A stretch of DNA of 64,000 nucleotides from Brachypterus glaber (GCA_958510825.1 OY294044.1:78848895-78912894), one strand, 5' to 3'; counted from the stretch's first letter, positions 12,551 to 24,089 are shown. Translations and numbers: made by a program. Notes: generated by a model from the letters alone, not told the origin.

Positions 12551-13352
12551 AATACTTTCAAATAAATAGAATCTATAATTTATTTGAGGCGTATATATAT
12601 TTATAGTATTATTAATTTGAGCCATTTCGCCTCAATGACTATTTATATCGTAAAAATCTAAAACAGAAAATAAAATTAAAATGTTCTTATCAGGCGCACC
12701 TATTTCTAGATGCGCTGGTAAGGTATTGCGTTTAAAATAATACTTATCTGTTATATCTTCTTTACCTAAAAAATATTATTAGTCAATACCTTACCAAAGT
12801 TTTTTTTTTCAATAAAAGTTTTTTCCAAATTAACTTCTCTACACGTTTTCAACAAAAACGCCTTTTCCAAATTAATTTCTCTACACCTTTTTTATTGTTA
12901 CAGGTGTCTTTGTTTCAATTACCTCGAAATGACATATTTTGACATTTGTCATATTTTGATTGATAAAGCCAAATATTGCACAAATTCTTTCAAAACTAAT
13001 AATTTTCTTTGAAAACGGGATCAGATTAGATCCCGAAACGTTAGAAGTTAACTTTTATTCAGTATTTCGTTCTTTTTTAATTATTTTAACGATTTATCAA
13101 GAATTTTATTGAAAATTCTCTATTTAGGCAAAATTTTTAAACTTTGGTAAGGTATTGACTAATAATATTTTTTAGGTAAAGAAGATATAACAGATAAGTA
13201 TTATTTTAAACGCAATACCTTACCAGCGCATCTAGAAATAGGTGCGCCTGATAAGAACATTTTAATTTTATTTTCTGTTTTAGATTTTTACGATATAAAT
13301 AGTCATTGAGGCGAAATGGCTCAAATTAATAATACTATAAATACTTTCAAAT
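12551..13352. mobile_element. Nested fold-back element with 13-bp direct repeats
   Basis: Arms of about 200 bp (TTTATAGTATTATTAATTTG... and inverse) include the motif CAGGCGCACCTATTTCTAGA. The 13-bp sequence AATACTTTCAAAT flanks it at 12551-12563 and 13340-13352, while the uninterrupted partner arm of the host element has the corresponding sequence only once. Confidence 0.7.
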
Positions 13353-13629
13353 GCCAAAATTAAAAAAAGTAACAATTTTTCTTTATCATATGATAGTTTT
13401 TTTCACTAAAAACAATAATTTTCGATTTAAATTCTTAATTTTATAAAACCTTAAATAAGGGCAATTGCATAATGGAATGACCCCGCTATGGCAAAAGAGT
13501 AGGATGCCTTGAAATTAAATTTTTTAAATAAGTCGTATATGATGACAATAAATGTCAAATTTGATTTTACATTATAATCAAAAAATTTACAAAGCAATAT
13601 TTTTATAAAACCAAGTTTTGAATGCCAAA

Positions 13630-13848
13630 ATGATAACTTTAGAAGTAAAGAAAGAAATTATTTTAACTTATGGAGAATGTGCTCGAAATTTAAGAGAAAC
13701 AACGAGAAGAATAGTAGAAAAGTTCCCCGATGATAGTAAATTATTTAAATTTATTAACTTGCTGCTTGATTTGAATCCATTTGAATCGTGGAAGACTCGC
13801 AAAGAATTAGAATTATTTGCTAATAGTAGATTTTGTGAAATAGCATGA
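13630..13848 (+). pseudogene. DUF4817-like helix-turn-helix fragment
   Basis: The 72-codon frame begins MITLEVKKEIILTYGECARN and continues LRETTRRIVEKFPDD, matching the pattern of the short DUF4817 DNA-binding domain found in insect transposon proteins. The sequence diverges after about residue 35 and no transposase domain follows. It lies in the spacer of the fold-back element. Confidence 0.5.
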
Positions 13849-14394
13849 TTCTCTGAACTTAGATGCGTAATTTTGACCTTTTTTCATCAGAACTGGAGTG
13901 ATTTGGGAAAACCTAAGGACTAACATGGATTTATTTGAAATATTGTACAAAACAATTCTAATAACACTGAAAATATTCTAGAAAGGCGTAATATTTTGTA
14001 GATGTATATAGATGATGAGTTAATTAATTCAAATATCATAAATACGTCTTGCGTTTCGCATATTAATAAATAATATTAATAATAACAATCAATTTGATAT
14101 TTTAACTTATGAGACTTATTCTTAGTATCATTTAACTTTTAATTCCAACCAACATGTACGTAATTAATTACATAACAATAAATTAATTGACTAAATTGCC
14201 CATAATATGACAGTTTTTTTCCTTTGTTCTTCTGTATTTGGTCTAATTTTGGTCTGGTTTGGTTCAAAAAAACAAAACAAACGACTAAGAACAAAAGCAC
14301 GAAGTAGGACTAGATGAAGTGACCCTAATATGCCGGTGCAACTTTTTACTCGGGCCCCCATTTTTTCAAAACATAATTGTCCCATGCAGGCCTG

Positions 14395-14602
14395 CAGCTA
14401 AGGCACTGAGGGCCGAAGCGGCGCCCCCATTCATTAACTAAGCGCCGCAGTCATACTTATTTGCTCATTTTGACGCCTTATCAATCTGGGGGAGTATAAA
14501 TAAATAAACTGTTTATTAAAAACTTCTGTCGCCGGGCCCCCTTCGAGCCCGGGCCCCGGGTAATCTGTACCCCCTGCACCCCCCTGAATCCGGCCCTGCT
14601 AA
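14395..14602 (-). repeat. GC-rich repeat starting GCAGGGCCGGATTCAGGGGG
   Basis: Read on the minus strand the unit runs from GCAGGGCCGGATTCAGGGGG through GGCCCGGGCTCGAAGGGGGC to about 14395. It is GC-rich against an AT-rich background, which suggests an inserted element. Class not determined. Confidence 0.4.
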
Positions 14603-15564
14603 TATGAACCAGCTGCAACTTCATGCAACTGCGAGGGAAGGGGGTTCTTTACAAGCTAATTAATTATGTTTTTTAAAATCTCATAATTATAAAACATGTT
14701 TTATCATAAGTTGCCCAATAGGTTTTATAATAACTTGCTTTACCAATAGTTTCATTATGATATAGACTTGACTGCTAAGATTAAGATTAATCCAATCATA
14801 CCAATTAAAAAATTTGATTGAGCGCAAAAAATCAAAATTTATTAGTAATTAAGTAATACACTCTGTAGTATAAAATACCCTAGTCCACAAGGTCCTTACT
14901 AAGTCTAAGTAAAAATCTAATTTATAACATTAGATTTGACATTTATTTTTATCGTGAACGTCATATTTGCAAACATTTATTTTCGTAGCATCCTCTCTTT
15001 TACATTAGCGGGGTCAATCCATAATGCACTTACCATTTTTTACCGTTTTCTAAAATTAAAAATTTAAATAGAAAACTATTGTTTTTAGTAAAAAAAACTA
15101 TCATATGATAAAGAAATGATATTATTTTTTTAAATTTTGGCGTTAAAAAATGTTATTATGCTAAAAAAAAATTCTGTTTGTTGCTCTAGCCTAAAAACAG
15201 AAAAAAGTACAACACTTTTTTCTGGCGTAAATTGAAGGTAACTAGGTCTATATTGACTGGTAAAAAATATATTTTAATAGCTTTGATAATAACGCCACAA
15301 TTTGACTGATTTGTCTACCGTGGGACACCGTGTATAGTCATCCACACGGTACAAAAGCTGCGACGCAAGAGGGAGGTATCACCGAACGGACAGCCCGCTC
15401 TCTTCTTTACGTCATAAGCGTGCATGCGTGCAAGTGAGACGCACTCCACACATACTTTCAATAGCCACACATCCGAGTGCCGAACAATATCAGGGTTGAT
15501 TTATTTGGACTAGTAGCGTGATAATGGAGAATCCAAATAATATACATATTATGTAAAAATTTAC

Positions 15565-15745
15565 AGGGTGTTCCACTTAACATTTAAAAGTTGGTGTCAT
15601 TTCCGGTTAAACCGGAAGAGAAAAAAAATATGTTAGATGATATAACTCAAAATATGGTCTTACAGATACTGTAAATATTATTCTTTTACATCCAGGAATA
15701 GAAAAGTAATAGGTGCGAGCCACCTTTGAAAAACACCCGGTAGGT
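15565..15745. repeat. TACAGGGTGTTCC-type MITE
   Basis: The left end ACAGGGTGTTCCACTTAACA and right end CACCTTTGAAAAACACCCGG form imperfect inverted repeats about 180 bp apart. A TTTCCGGTTAAACCGGAAG palindrome lies inside. Confidence 0.55.
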
Positions 15746-15763
15746 ATTGTAGATCAAAATATT

Positions 15764-15941
15764 AACCCCTTCCGCTCCATTGTATCCACTTATGAATATT
15801 TTTAAGTACAGCAACATTTACCACAATTTCCACAGTTGGATATTCATATATGGGATTTTAAATCCCGGATATTCCATATATATTTTAATCTGGTTTAGGG
15901 ATCTATACCTTGAAAAACTAGATGGAGCGGAAGGGGTTAAA
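15764..15941. repeat. MITE with TTAACCCCTTCCGCTCCAT ends
   Basis: Terminal inverted repeats of about 19 bp (TTAACCCCTTCCGCTCCAT and ATGGAGCGGAAGGGGTTAA) bound a 178-bp unit. The interior contains further short inverted pairs around TGGATATTCATATATGGGAT. Confidence 0.75.
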
Positions 15942-16149
15942 ATCAGGGCTTGGAAAATCTTTTATTTTTAGCAAGTTGCTAATAGCAATTGACCACATTA
16001 GAACACTTTTTATGGGTTTTAACTAGGGACACTAGATCTAGGTCTTATGTTAGCAAGGTGCCTTGTCGCCTTGCTAACTTAAGACTAGTTAAAACTAAAG
16101 TTTTATCTGAGCTAGGCTTTGCTACTCCTGATAAAATATCTGCATATAT

Positions 16150-16695
16150 GGGAACGTTCAAGTATTACGTAACGCAAATTTTGATAATTTTATTGCATTG
16201 TTTAAAAATTGTACAATATTAGAAACCAGTTAGTTACTAACTAGCAGTTAGTAGTGTTAGTATACTTAATACATTAGCCACAAAGCTAAAATTGGAGTAT
16301 ATTATTTCTGTAAATAACCCCTGGGGATTTTTTTTTATTATTATTTATAAAACAGTATGCGGCCAGAGCCAATGAAACTGTATTTCATTTACTTGAATTC
16401 TTAAAAATAAAAAAAAAATTGAATTGAAATTAACATAAGCTAAAATAAATTAAAATAAATTATTCAAGTATAATGTAACGCAAATTGTATCAAAATTCAT
16501 ACACTTTATACCTTGTTTCTTGCGTTATTAAAGGCTGTAAAGATTTCATGTTTTGGCTACCCCCCTAAATAGGAGGGGGTGTTAGGGGGATAGCCAAAAT
16601 CTAAAATCTCTACCACCTTTAATAATGTGGGAACCAGGGTATGAAGTGTATGAATTTTGGTAAAAGTTGCGTTACGTAATACTTGAACATTCCCC
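16150..16695. repeat. Harbinger-like GGGAACGTTC MITE cluster
   Basis: The left end GGGAACGTTCAAGTATTACG and inverse right end GTAATACTTGAACATTCCCC bound about 546 bp. The right 230 bp (with ATTCATACACTTTATACC and CCCCCTAAATAGGAGGGGGT) match the complete copy at 44319-44557, so two units may be juxtaposed. Confidence 0.6.
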
Positions 16696-17599
16696 ATTTT
16701 CCAACTTGTCGATAGAAAAAAAACCAAAAAGATATGGTAGGAAAATATGGGGATATGTAACAAATGAATATTTATTTAAATTATACAACCGACTATGATT
16801 CCAAATCTACATTTGACCTAAAAAAAAATAACTATCAGTGATTTTACAGTTTCCACAAGTTGAGCTGAAATTCGCTGCTGAACAGTAGGAATTGACGATA
16901 TATATCCCCGGGGATATGTAACACAGCAGTGTTAAATTGTCCTTTGTGGCTGAGTTGACATATTCTACCAAGTAAAAGTTATTTAATACATAATTTATAT
17001 TAAATCTTTTAAAAGCTATGTTGAAGAATGTTAATTCTACTCTACGTTCCTTAAAAATGCCCTGAAATATGAAAATATATAATTTACATACTTGCCCTCC
17101 AGTATTTGTTCGGGCGATTGCCCGCATTCCTAACCTCCTTTCATTTTTAAAACAACAGATTTTTCCTTGTTATTCTATCAAAATCGGCTAAAATGAGATT
17201 TTTTCATTTTTCCACTAAGCATGGGTTTATTCTCCATTTATTCCACTAATTAATAATTAAAAATAAGCACAATATTTTAAGAATTCCGTTAATATTTTTA
17301 AGACCACACAGTGGCACAAATGAAGTTTTCTTCGGTGACTAACTAACCGAATGGAATGCGACGGAAATATTTAGGCAATCAAAAGAATAAACTTGTTGAA
17401 CTTTTCAAAAATCAACATTAAATAAATTAAAAATTACAAAAACATTATATTTTAGCATACATGTATGGCTGTTAACTATTTATTTTATTAATTACAAGCT
17501 AATTTTTAATTTATTTAATTTTACTTCCCGTCTTTTACTTAGGGTAACCTTAGTCACATACTTTAGTCAACACTGTTTATTTATTAAAAAAAACGTAAA

Positions 17600-17648
17600 A
17601 TGGATTTAAAAACACAAATTAAAAATAAACTAGCCAATATTAAACCAA
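17600..17648 (+). CDS. PPP2R3C: PPP2R3C exon 1
   Basis: This exon encodes residues 1-16 plus one base of codon 17. The donor is GTAAGTG directly after CCAA. It joins the acceptor TTTTACTTAG at 17691-17700 and keeps the frame into the conserved body of the protein. Confidence 0.9.
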
Positions 17649-18956
17649 GTAAGTGCATAAATATAATTAAATTATCTATAAATAACATAATTTTACTTAG
17701 TTGATCACCAAGATAAAGTCACCGCAGAAGAAAACGAATTTTTAAACTTACTACATGAATGGAGAGATAAGCCACAGGATACAGAAGGTATTCCTGTATT
17801 TTTTAAAAAATTGCCTAGAGATGATGAACCTTTAAGACAAAAATTAAGAATGGATTCAAGGTCCAATCTTTTAAAACGAAGAAGTCTACAACTACTTGAT
17901 AATAATGAACTAAGAGACTTATGGCAGCTAATGAATCAAAACCAGAGTTTTCCAGATGACCAGTTGATCAGTTATCCAGATTACCAAAAAGTTGCTTCTT
18001 TAGCAAGTCCTAAAATTAAACCATACTTTACACCGATCATTTTTGCAAGGCTGCAACAGGGAGATCCACAAGGTAGGGTCTCAATAATGTCTATTTTTAA
18101 TTATGTTATGCGTAAAGTTTGGCTACAGCAAACTAGAATAGGTCTTTCATTATATGATGCATCAGGACAAGGATATTTAACAGAATCAGATTTAGAAAAT
18201 TATATCACAGAGTTATTACCATCACTTCCACAGCTAGAAGGCTTAGAAAAATCATTTCATAGTTTTTATGTTTGTACAGCTGTTAGAAAGTTTTTCTTTT
18301 TTCTGGATGTAGTAAGGGCTCAAAGAGTAAGGATCTTAGATATTTTGGCTTGTTCTTTTTTGGATGAGCTTCTTGAACTTCGTGATGAAGATTTAAGTAA
18401 AGAATCTCAAGAACATAACTGGTTCAGTGCACCCTCAGCTCTAAGGATCTATGGACATTATTTGAATTTGGACAGAGATCACAATGGCATGCTCAGTAAG
18501 TCTGAGTTAGCAGGATATGGAACTGGGACTTTAACACAACCATTTTTAGACAGAGTGTTCCAAACATGTCTTACATATGGAGGGGAAATGGACTATAAAA
18601 CCTACCTAGATCTAGTACTGGCTTTAGAAAATCGTTCAGAGCCTCAATCATTAGCATTTTTATTTAAAATTTTGGATATAAATGGTTTTGGATATTTAGA
18701 TTCTTTTACATTAAATTATTTCTTTCATGCTATTCAGTTTCAAATGCAGGCTCATGGGGCTGATCCTGTGTCTTTTGAGGATGTAAAAGATGAACTGTTT
18801 GATATGGTGAGGCCTGTTGACCCTCATAAAATTACTTTAGCCGATTTGCAAGCTTGTGGTCAGGGGGAAACTTTTGTCAGTATTTTAATTGAATTTCATG
18901 GTTTTTGGAATTATGAAAATAGGGAGACATTTAATTCAGATGCATCTCAAGATTAG
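17600..18956 (+). CDS. PPP2R3C: Serine/threonine-protein phosphatase 2A regulatory subunit B'' gamma
   Basis: Two exons (17600-17648 and 17701-18956) join in phase to give 434 residues, close to the 453 of the human protein. The family binds PP2A/PP5 and acts in phosphatase targeting, centrosome/nuclear functions and cell-cycle control. A canonical EF-hand loop (DRDHNGMLSKSEL) starts at about residue 274; a second, weaker EF-like segment (YDASGQGYL) lies near 168-176. The segments NYVMRKVWLQQTRIGLSLYD, FYVCTAVRKFFFFLD and the C-terminal GFWNYENRE are family hallmarks. The ATG at 17600 gives the expected short N-terminal extension. The single intron is only 52 bp, unlike the kilobase introns of KAT14 and NOG1. 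A polyadenylation signal follows the stop by 24 bp. Confidence 0.97.
17701..18956 (+). CDS. PPP2R3C: PPP2R3C exon 2
   Basis: This exon carries residues 17-434, including both EF-hand-like segments and the whole PP2A-binding body, ending at TAG. The frame is open throughout, with no stop or frameshift. Confidence 0.96.
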
Positions 18957-18980
18957 GCTGTGTAGGTACATGTCCAACCC

Positions 18981-18986
18981 AATAAA
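18981..18986 (+). promoter_or_regulatory. Polyadenylation signal of PPP2R3C
   Basis: A canonical AATAAA lies 24 bp after the PPP2R3C stop codon, implying a very short 3' UTR. A T-rich tract follows at about 19021. Confidence 0.7.
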
Positions 18987-19228
18987 ATATGTATTTGCAT
19001 AAACTTTTGTATTCAGCATTGTTTTTTTTTTTATTTTTTCTATCACCATGTTTACACATAGCGCTAACAACCGCAGTATTTATAACTCGTCTATCAATCT
19101 CTCTCTTCAATAACTTGACAGAAGAAGCTTGAGCTCATGATCATAAAACTCATGAGCACGGGTCGGAAGTAGCCATTACCGGGGGCATGCAAAAATTAGA
19201 ATTTTAAAAAACTCTTTTTTCAAGTAAA

Positions 19229-19366
19229 GGGAACGTTCAAGTATTACGTAACGCAAATTTTGATCATTTTTAACCCCCTGTAACGCTATTTTCCTCTACC
19301 ATTAACATGGGCGTAACACTCCAACATGACCCACCCCCCTAGGAGCGTTACGTAATACTTGAATGT
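19229..19366. repeat. Harbinger-like MITE, short copy
   Basis: GGGAACGTTCAAGTATTACG at the left pairs with GCGTTACGTAATACTTGAAT at the right across about 138 bp. It sits inside a larger inverted-repeat pair (19136-19228 and 20338-20420). Confidence 0.65.
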
Positions 19367-19399
19367 CATGTTAACGCTGTTAATACTCAGTGTCATTTT

Positions 19400-20155
19400 C
19401 CATAACTCATTATTATTATTATTATTATTGACAATAGTAAGCGTTATAAACGATGAGACTATTGTAATTAGTTCTCCATATTTCTTATAAGTATTACAAT
19501 AAAGTACAAAAAAAAACAAATTTAACTAAAAATAAATAAATTAAATTAAAATTAATATCACAAACTAAATAATATCACAAACTGTAATGAATAAAGTTAG
19601 TATCCCAACTGGTCATCTCTTGGTCCAGTCTATTCTTAAAAATATTAACAGACGCGGAGTTTACGGTTTCTTGGTTTAGACGGTTCCAGTTGTATACGAT
19701 CCTGTTTGACAAAAAATTTCTGCGGAGAAGCTTAGAGCATCTTTCTTTAGAAAGTTTTTTATTATGTCCTCTCAACTGGGTTTCAGCAAAATGAAAAATA
19801 TTTAGATCACACGTATAGTGTCCACTGAGGATTTTGTATGTTTCTATAAGGTCTCCGCGGAGTCTTCGTTGGCTGAGAGTGGGAAGATGTAGTCTGGCAA
19901 GTCTTTCTTCGTAGGTGAAATTTTTGAGGCTAGTTGGTAGTTTGGTTATCCTTCTCTGAATTTTCTCTAGTGCGTCTATGTCTTTTGCGTAATAGGGGCT
20001 CCATACACTTTGGGCGTATTCGATTTTTGGCCTGACATAGATCTTGTGTATTTTCACCAGCATTTCGGGAGATATGTCTGTAAAAGCTCTGGAAACTAGG
20101 TAAATGAGAGAATTTGTACTCTTAGAAAAAGTCCAAATTGTTTCTTCTTTCAAAA
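19400..20155 (-). mobile_element. LINE fragment, 3' end (Jockey/CR1 type)
   Basis: The minus-strand frame 20153-19575 (about 190 codons) encodes the end of a reverse transcriptase protein: [45 protein letters not shown] and a C terminus with RIVYNWNRLNQETVNSASV. Downstream on the same strand is a 3' UTR ending in an (AAT)n tail at about 19408-19430. The 5' part is missing, the usual truncation of non-LTR elements. The catalytic core of the RT is not included. Confidence 0.85.
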
Positions 20156-20419
20156 AACGAATAGTTAATACAAAAATATTGTTTTTTTTTTATTAATTAT
20201 TCGTTTTTTGAAAAGGGAAACTATTTTCAAAAACAAACAAACAAAATTAAAGTCTTTCTCTATGGGTCATGGACCATGACAAGTGACTCACTTTCGCTTG
20301 GTGAACAATAGTTTAAAGTGTCTATTTACTTGAAAAAATAGTTTTTTAAAATTCTAATTTTTGCATGCCCCCGGTAATGGCTACTTCGATCCGACCCGTG
20401 CTCATGAGTTATCATGTTC

Positions 20420-21300
20420 ACAAAAATCGGGCAGACGGACGGTCGGACAGACAGACGGACGGACATTTGAAAAAAAAAGTTGCTTATTTTTTCATCCAAG
20501 AATTTTTTGTCTAGGACGATTTTTGAAAATTCAAAACTACCGTATATTATTATAGCGCAGGCGCTGTGAATAATATAATAAGCGCTTCCCCACAGATTGC
20601 TTCATGTCCCTTAAAAGCTGACATGATGATCCATTTTAAACCATGGGTATGTATTCTCGGTTTTAACATTGTAACTTATCTTCAACCTGTTTCGAATAAA
20701 AAATCGCCATGGCAAGACTGCAGTCTTATTGAACTTAAGACCCCATTTCAATCATGTTCCCATCATACGGTGCTTTTTTTGGGGTATTTTTTTTGTGTGG
20801 ACACCCTGAAATTCCTTTACCATTCGATAGTACCGTCCATATATATGATTTTCAGCGAAAATTTAAAAAATCTACCGAGCGCTTAGTTTGTTATTAAAAA
20901 ACAAATGCTTAACGAGCTGCGAAGAGTAAAACAAGCCGTGAATGCTACGCATTCCATTAAATACTATTTACAGTAAATGGTAAATTGCATTTTCACAAAT
21001 AATAAAATTAAAAAAAAAAAAAACTTAAAAAAAATTTCAATATATTTTTTATTTTCTTTTTGCGAAAACGGATTTTTAAATAAAAAAATTGTTGTTTTTT
21101 TCAAGTTTTTTTTTTTAATTATACTATTTACTGTGATTAGTATATAATAGAATGCCTAGCATTACATATCTTTACGGCTTGTTTTTCTCGCAGCTCGTTT
21201 AGCATATTTTTTTAATTTTCGGTGAAAATCATATAAATGGACGATACTGTCGAATGGTAAAGGCATTTCAGGGTTTCCAAAAAAACAAAAACTACCCCCA
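20420..21300. repeat. Interspersed repeat with GACGGACAGACA run
   Basis: The tract after 20430 (CAGACGGACGGTCGGACAGA) is shared in style with 47220-47320 and 56140-56175. The palindromic AGCGCAGGCGCT region at about 20555 and the right portion around 20960-21250 resemble 55085-55140 and 56520-56700. It appears to be one old repeat family. No coding sequence seen. Confidence 0.5.
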
Positions 21301-21702
21301 AAAAAGCACCGTGATCAATGATCACTGATCATCCTATGGAACTCAAATTAAGCGCATACTATACTGGAAATTCAATCAAACCTGCAGTGACTCATACCAC
21401 AGAACACTAGACTCATACCTCTGCTGCTTTCGTATAAGTGGTCCGCCCATATAAAAAATACACTATAAGAGAAAGTCAAATACGTGACCGTGAAAAGTAT
21501 TCAGGACCCGAACCTGTGTTTTGGCTTCTAGGTGCGACTGAGCGATGGCGCCAGCTGTATATGAACTTGATTGTTTAGTGGGAGTGGGGTGAGGGGTGGT
21601 ATATCTGTCAAAACAATTGAAATTTTACTCGTGAAATTTTACTCGTGATTTGCAATTTATTGTGCTTTTATACCGAACTTTTATTGTGATGTCTAATACA
21701 AA

Positions 21703-21831
21703 ATGTGTATTGTACCGTTTTGCAAGGATCAGTTAAGTAAACGTCACCGTTTTCCTAGTGATGCAAACTTATTTAATGTGTGGGTCAAAAACATTAATAG
21801 TGCCAAGTTAAATAAAATGACTAAAGGCAGG
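21703..21831 (+). pseudogene. Truncated THAP-type zinc finger
   Basis: The frame starts MCIVPFCKDQLSKRHRFPSD and continues ANLFNVWVKNINSAKLN, matching the start of a THAP domain: the CX4C pair, HRFP and the W of helix 1. The downstream Cys/His pair and the AVPTIF-like box are lost, because the frame runs into minisatellite at about 21835. THAP domains occur in P-element transposases and in host genes. Confidence 0.6.
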
Positions 21832-22095
21832 GACTGGCCCTGTCTTGAAAAGCTTCTTATTATTTTGACTGAGCTATTTAGGGCAGGGACAGCCCCTACA
21901 CAAAAAAACTTATTGATTTGACTGAGCTGTTTAGGGCTAGGACAAATGCCCTAAAAAGCTTCTTACCATTTTTACTGATATGTTTAGGGCAGGGATGGCC
22001 CCTATCGAAAAGAGCTTATCAGTTTGACTGAGCTAGCCTTAAACAGCTGTTTAGGGATAGCCCCTGGCCAGAGAAGCTTATCGGTTTAACTGATT
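21820..22095. repeat. Minisatellite of about 65-70 bp units, four copies
   Basis: Each unit contains AGGGCAGGGACAGCCCCTA (or a variant), AAGCTTAT and TTTGACTGAGCTGTTTA. The first unit overlaps the end of the THAP-like frame. Confidence 0.65.
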
Positions 22096-22744
22096 CATAT
22101 TGTTTATCTGTTAAATGTAGGAATACTAATTATAAAAACCTTGCAAATGTGCTCTGGCCTTAGGCAGTATATTGTGTATGACACTCAATTATATATGAAG
22201 GCAAATGTTTACTCCTCATATATATTTATTTATAATAAAAAGTTAACTGTTAAAAGTACGACATAATTGTTTTAATTTCCTATCTACGTTTAAAATAAAA
22301 TATATAAAAATCAAAGCAAAGTGTTTTTTTTTAATTATAAGTATAGGTTTATTTAGCAAAAGATAAAATTTCATATTTTTAAAGTTTAACAAATTTTACA
22401 TTTAATTAAAATTTCAATTCATATATTGTTATTTTTAATTAATGTGCGGGTTAGATAACCCACTTGTTAGACTTTAAAAATTTGTTTTATCTTTTGGTGA
22501 ATAAACTTAAAGTTTTAAATAAAAATACAGAGCTTTTCCCCATTTTTACAAAATTGATTTGGGAAAGCAATAGTAATCTTTATTACCGACTTCCGTAGGT
22601 TATCTGTATTATCGGCTGTCGTTGACCGTGAATTTAGTGAATTTTAAAAAACAACCGCTAATGACGGTACAATAGTTTTCTATCTCTATCATTTGACTTT
22701 CTCTTATAGTGTATTTCTTATATGGGTCCGCCTTCGCGAACTAA

Positions 22745-22972
22745 CGTCTACGTCCCACATTCAACTCGGTATTTCGCGCTGTTGCCAAATTGTGCAATTT
22801 AATATATCTTTGGTTTTTGGTTGTTTTGGTGTTTTTTTTTTTGCTTTGGTTTTTGGTTGTTTTGGTGTTTTTTGCAAAAAAAAAACACCAAAACAAACAA
22901 AAACCAAAGATATATTAAATTGCGCAATTTGGCAACAGCGCGAAAGACCGAGTTGAATTTGGGACGTAGACG
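22745..22972. repeat. 228-bp hairpin
   Basis: Arms of about 90 bp pair (TTTAATATATCTTTGGTTTT and inverse; TTGCCAAATTGTGCAATTTA and inverse) around a GGTTGTTTTGGTGTTTTTT duplicated centre. The stem is nearly perfect. Confidence 0.75.
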
Positions 22973-23569
22973 CTATTCTTTTGCGAAGCTTCGACGAAAT
23001 TACGCGAGTCGCACCCGAACTGGTATGATCTTCGCCTTTTACCACATATTCGCAACTGAGTCACTGCAGGTTTTATTGAATTTCGAGTACAATTAGTTTA
23101 AGGTACATGTACTGCAGTTCAATCCACCACAAGGTGGTGCTTATCCTCCTACAGGCCACTCCCTATAGGGAGATCTTGGTAGTCTTCTTTAATCTAACCT
23201 AACTTTCTATGGTATGACCATTAGATCATCTTCGAAGATAACCTAACTTCAATCACTTACCGAAAACTTGGTTAACATCACGAAAAATACCCTTATGGCG
23301 AGGAGCGCCTATGTGCAGCTCTTTATGCGGTGTTTTATAAACTGCGCACGCGCATGCGCTGACCGTTTTCAATATGTTATTTTAAATAAAAAACATTTTT
23401 TTACAAAAAAAACACCAAACAGACGCCAAACCAACGTTAACGTAAACCAAGGCCCCCTTATTAAAAAAAAAGACCCAACCAGAAAAACCAAAACAAACTC
23501 CTGCACAGAGAGCTGCAATTAGGCTCTTGTTTATGGCGAGTATACACAATCACTATAGTGATGGAAAAC

Positions 23570-23815
23570 CATTGCTAATAACCGGTTTTCGGTTAACCGG
23601 TTGTGAAAATTAACTCAGACCGGTTTTCGGCTAAAACTCGAAAGCAATCCGTTTTAAACGGGTTTTCGTTAAACACATTTACATTAGTCCCATGAAACAA
23701 AGGCTTTATTATCCCTGGAAGAAATAATTTATCGTAACCGGTCACAAAAAAAAACGATTTTTTTTCATAATAACCGGTTATGATCAAAAACCGGTTACGA
23801 TTTTCTATCCCTAAT
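23570..23815. repeat. AACCGGTT-rich cluster
   Basis: ACCGGTTTTCGG, AACCGGTT, ACCGGTCAC, ATAACCGGTTATG and AAACCGGTTACG recur within 240 bp of otherwise AT-rich sequence. Similar ACCGGT-rich patches lie at 38020-38085, 40140-40224 and 42775-43045. Spacing is irregular. Confidence 0.55.
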
Positions 23816-24089
23816 GGCGAGATGCGCACAGCCAATGCGCCAAGGTGAAATGCGCTGCTTTTGTTGTGAACTTGCTTCTCCGTTGTGGTTATGGTACATT
23901 TTTTTAGTTCTGTGTTGTTTTTTTTTGTGATGCTGTGTTATAAAGCGACATACGAGTTTATTATATCTTCCTTGGTGTCATGTAGTGCGTATAACTAGGG
24001 ATAAATCGCAGATTAGATCTAATTTAGATATTTGGTCAAGAAAAAAAAAACACTGTGTTCTAACGCATGTACTCACAATTTTTTTTTAA

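Larger units (their letters stand above)
12371..15333. mobile_element. 2.96-kb fold-back transposon with TA duplication
   Basis: The ends are TACACGGTGTCCCACGGTAG and its inverse, flanked by TA on both sides. Arms of about 400 bp pair (left 12371-12563 plus 13353-13520, right 14985-15333). The left arm is split by a second fold-back element at 12551-13352; the right arm is uninterrupted, which proves the nesting. The spacer encodes a DUF4817-like fragment. TA target sites suggest Tc1/mariner mobilisation. Confidence 0.75.
19130..20420. repeat. Inverted-repeat pair enclosing LINE and MITE
   Basis: GCATGCCCCCGGTAATGGCT and ACCCGTGCTCATGAGTT occur in opposite orientation at 19136-19228 and 20338-20420. 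The loop is occupied by the MITE at 19229 and the LINE fragment. To the right, 20430-20465 is a (GACG/GACA)n run followed by a sequence related to 55080-56700. Confidence 0.6.
21381..23070. mobile_element. TIR element with THAP-like fragment
   Basis: The ends CCTGCAGTGACTCA and TGAGTCACTGCAGG bound 1.69 kb. Internal inverted pairs occur at 21446-21480/22690-22725. A THAP-like coding fragment, an array of 65-70 bp repeats and a 228-bp hairpin (22745-22972) lie within. A partial copy of the right end is at 50250-50335. Confidence 0.55.

Noticed and set aside
13600..13630. Upstream TTG start for the DUF4817-like fragment
   Set aside because: The family pattern begins at the ATG at 13630, and a TTG start is not expected in an animal gene.
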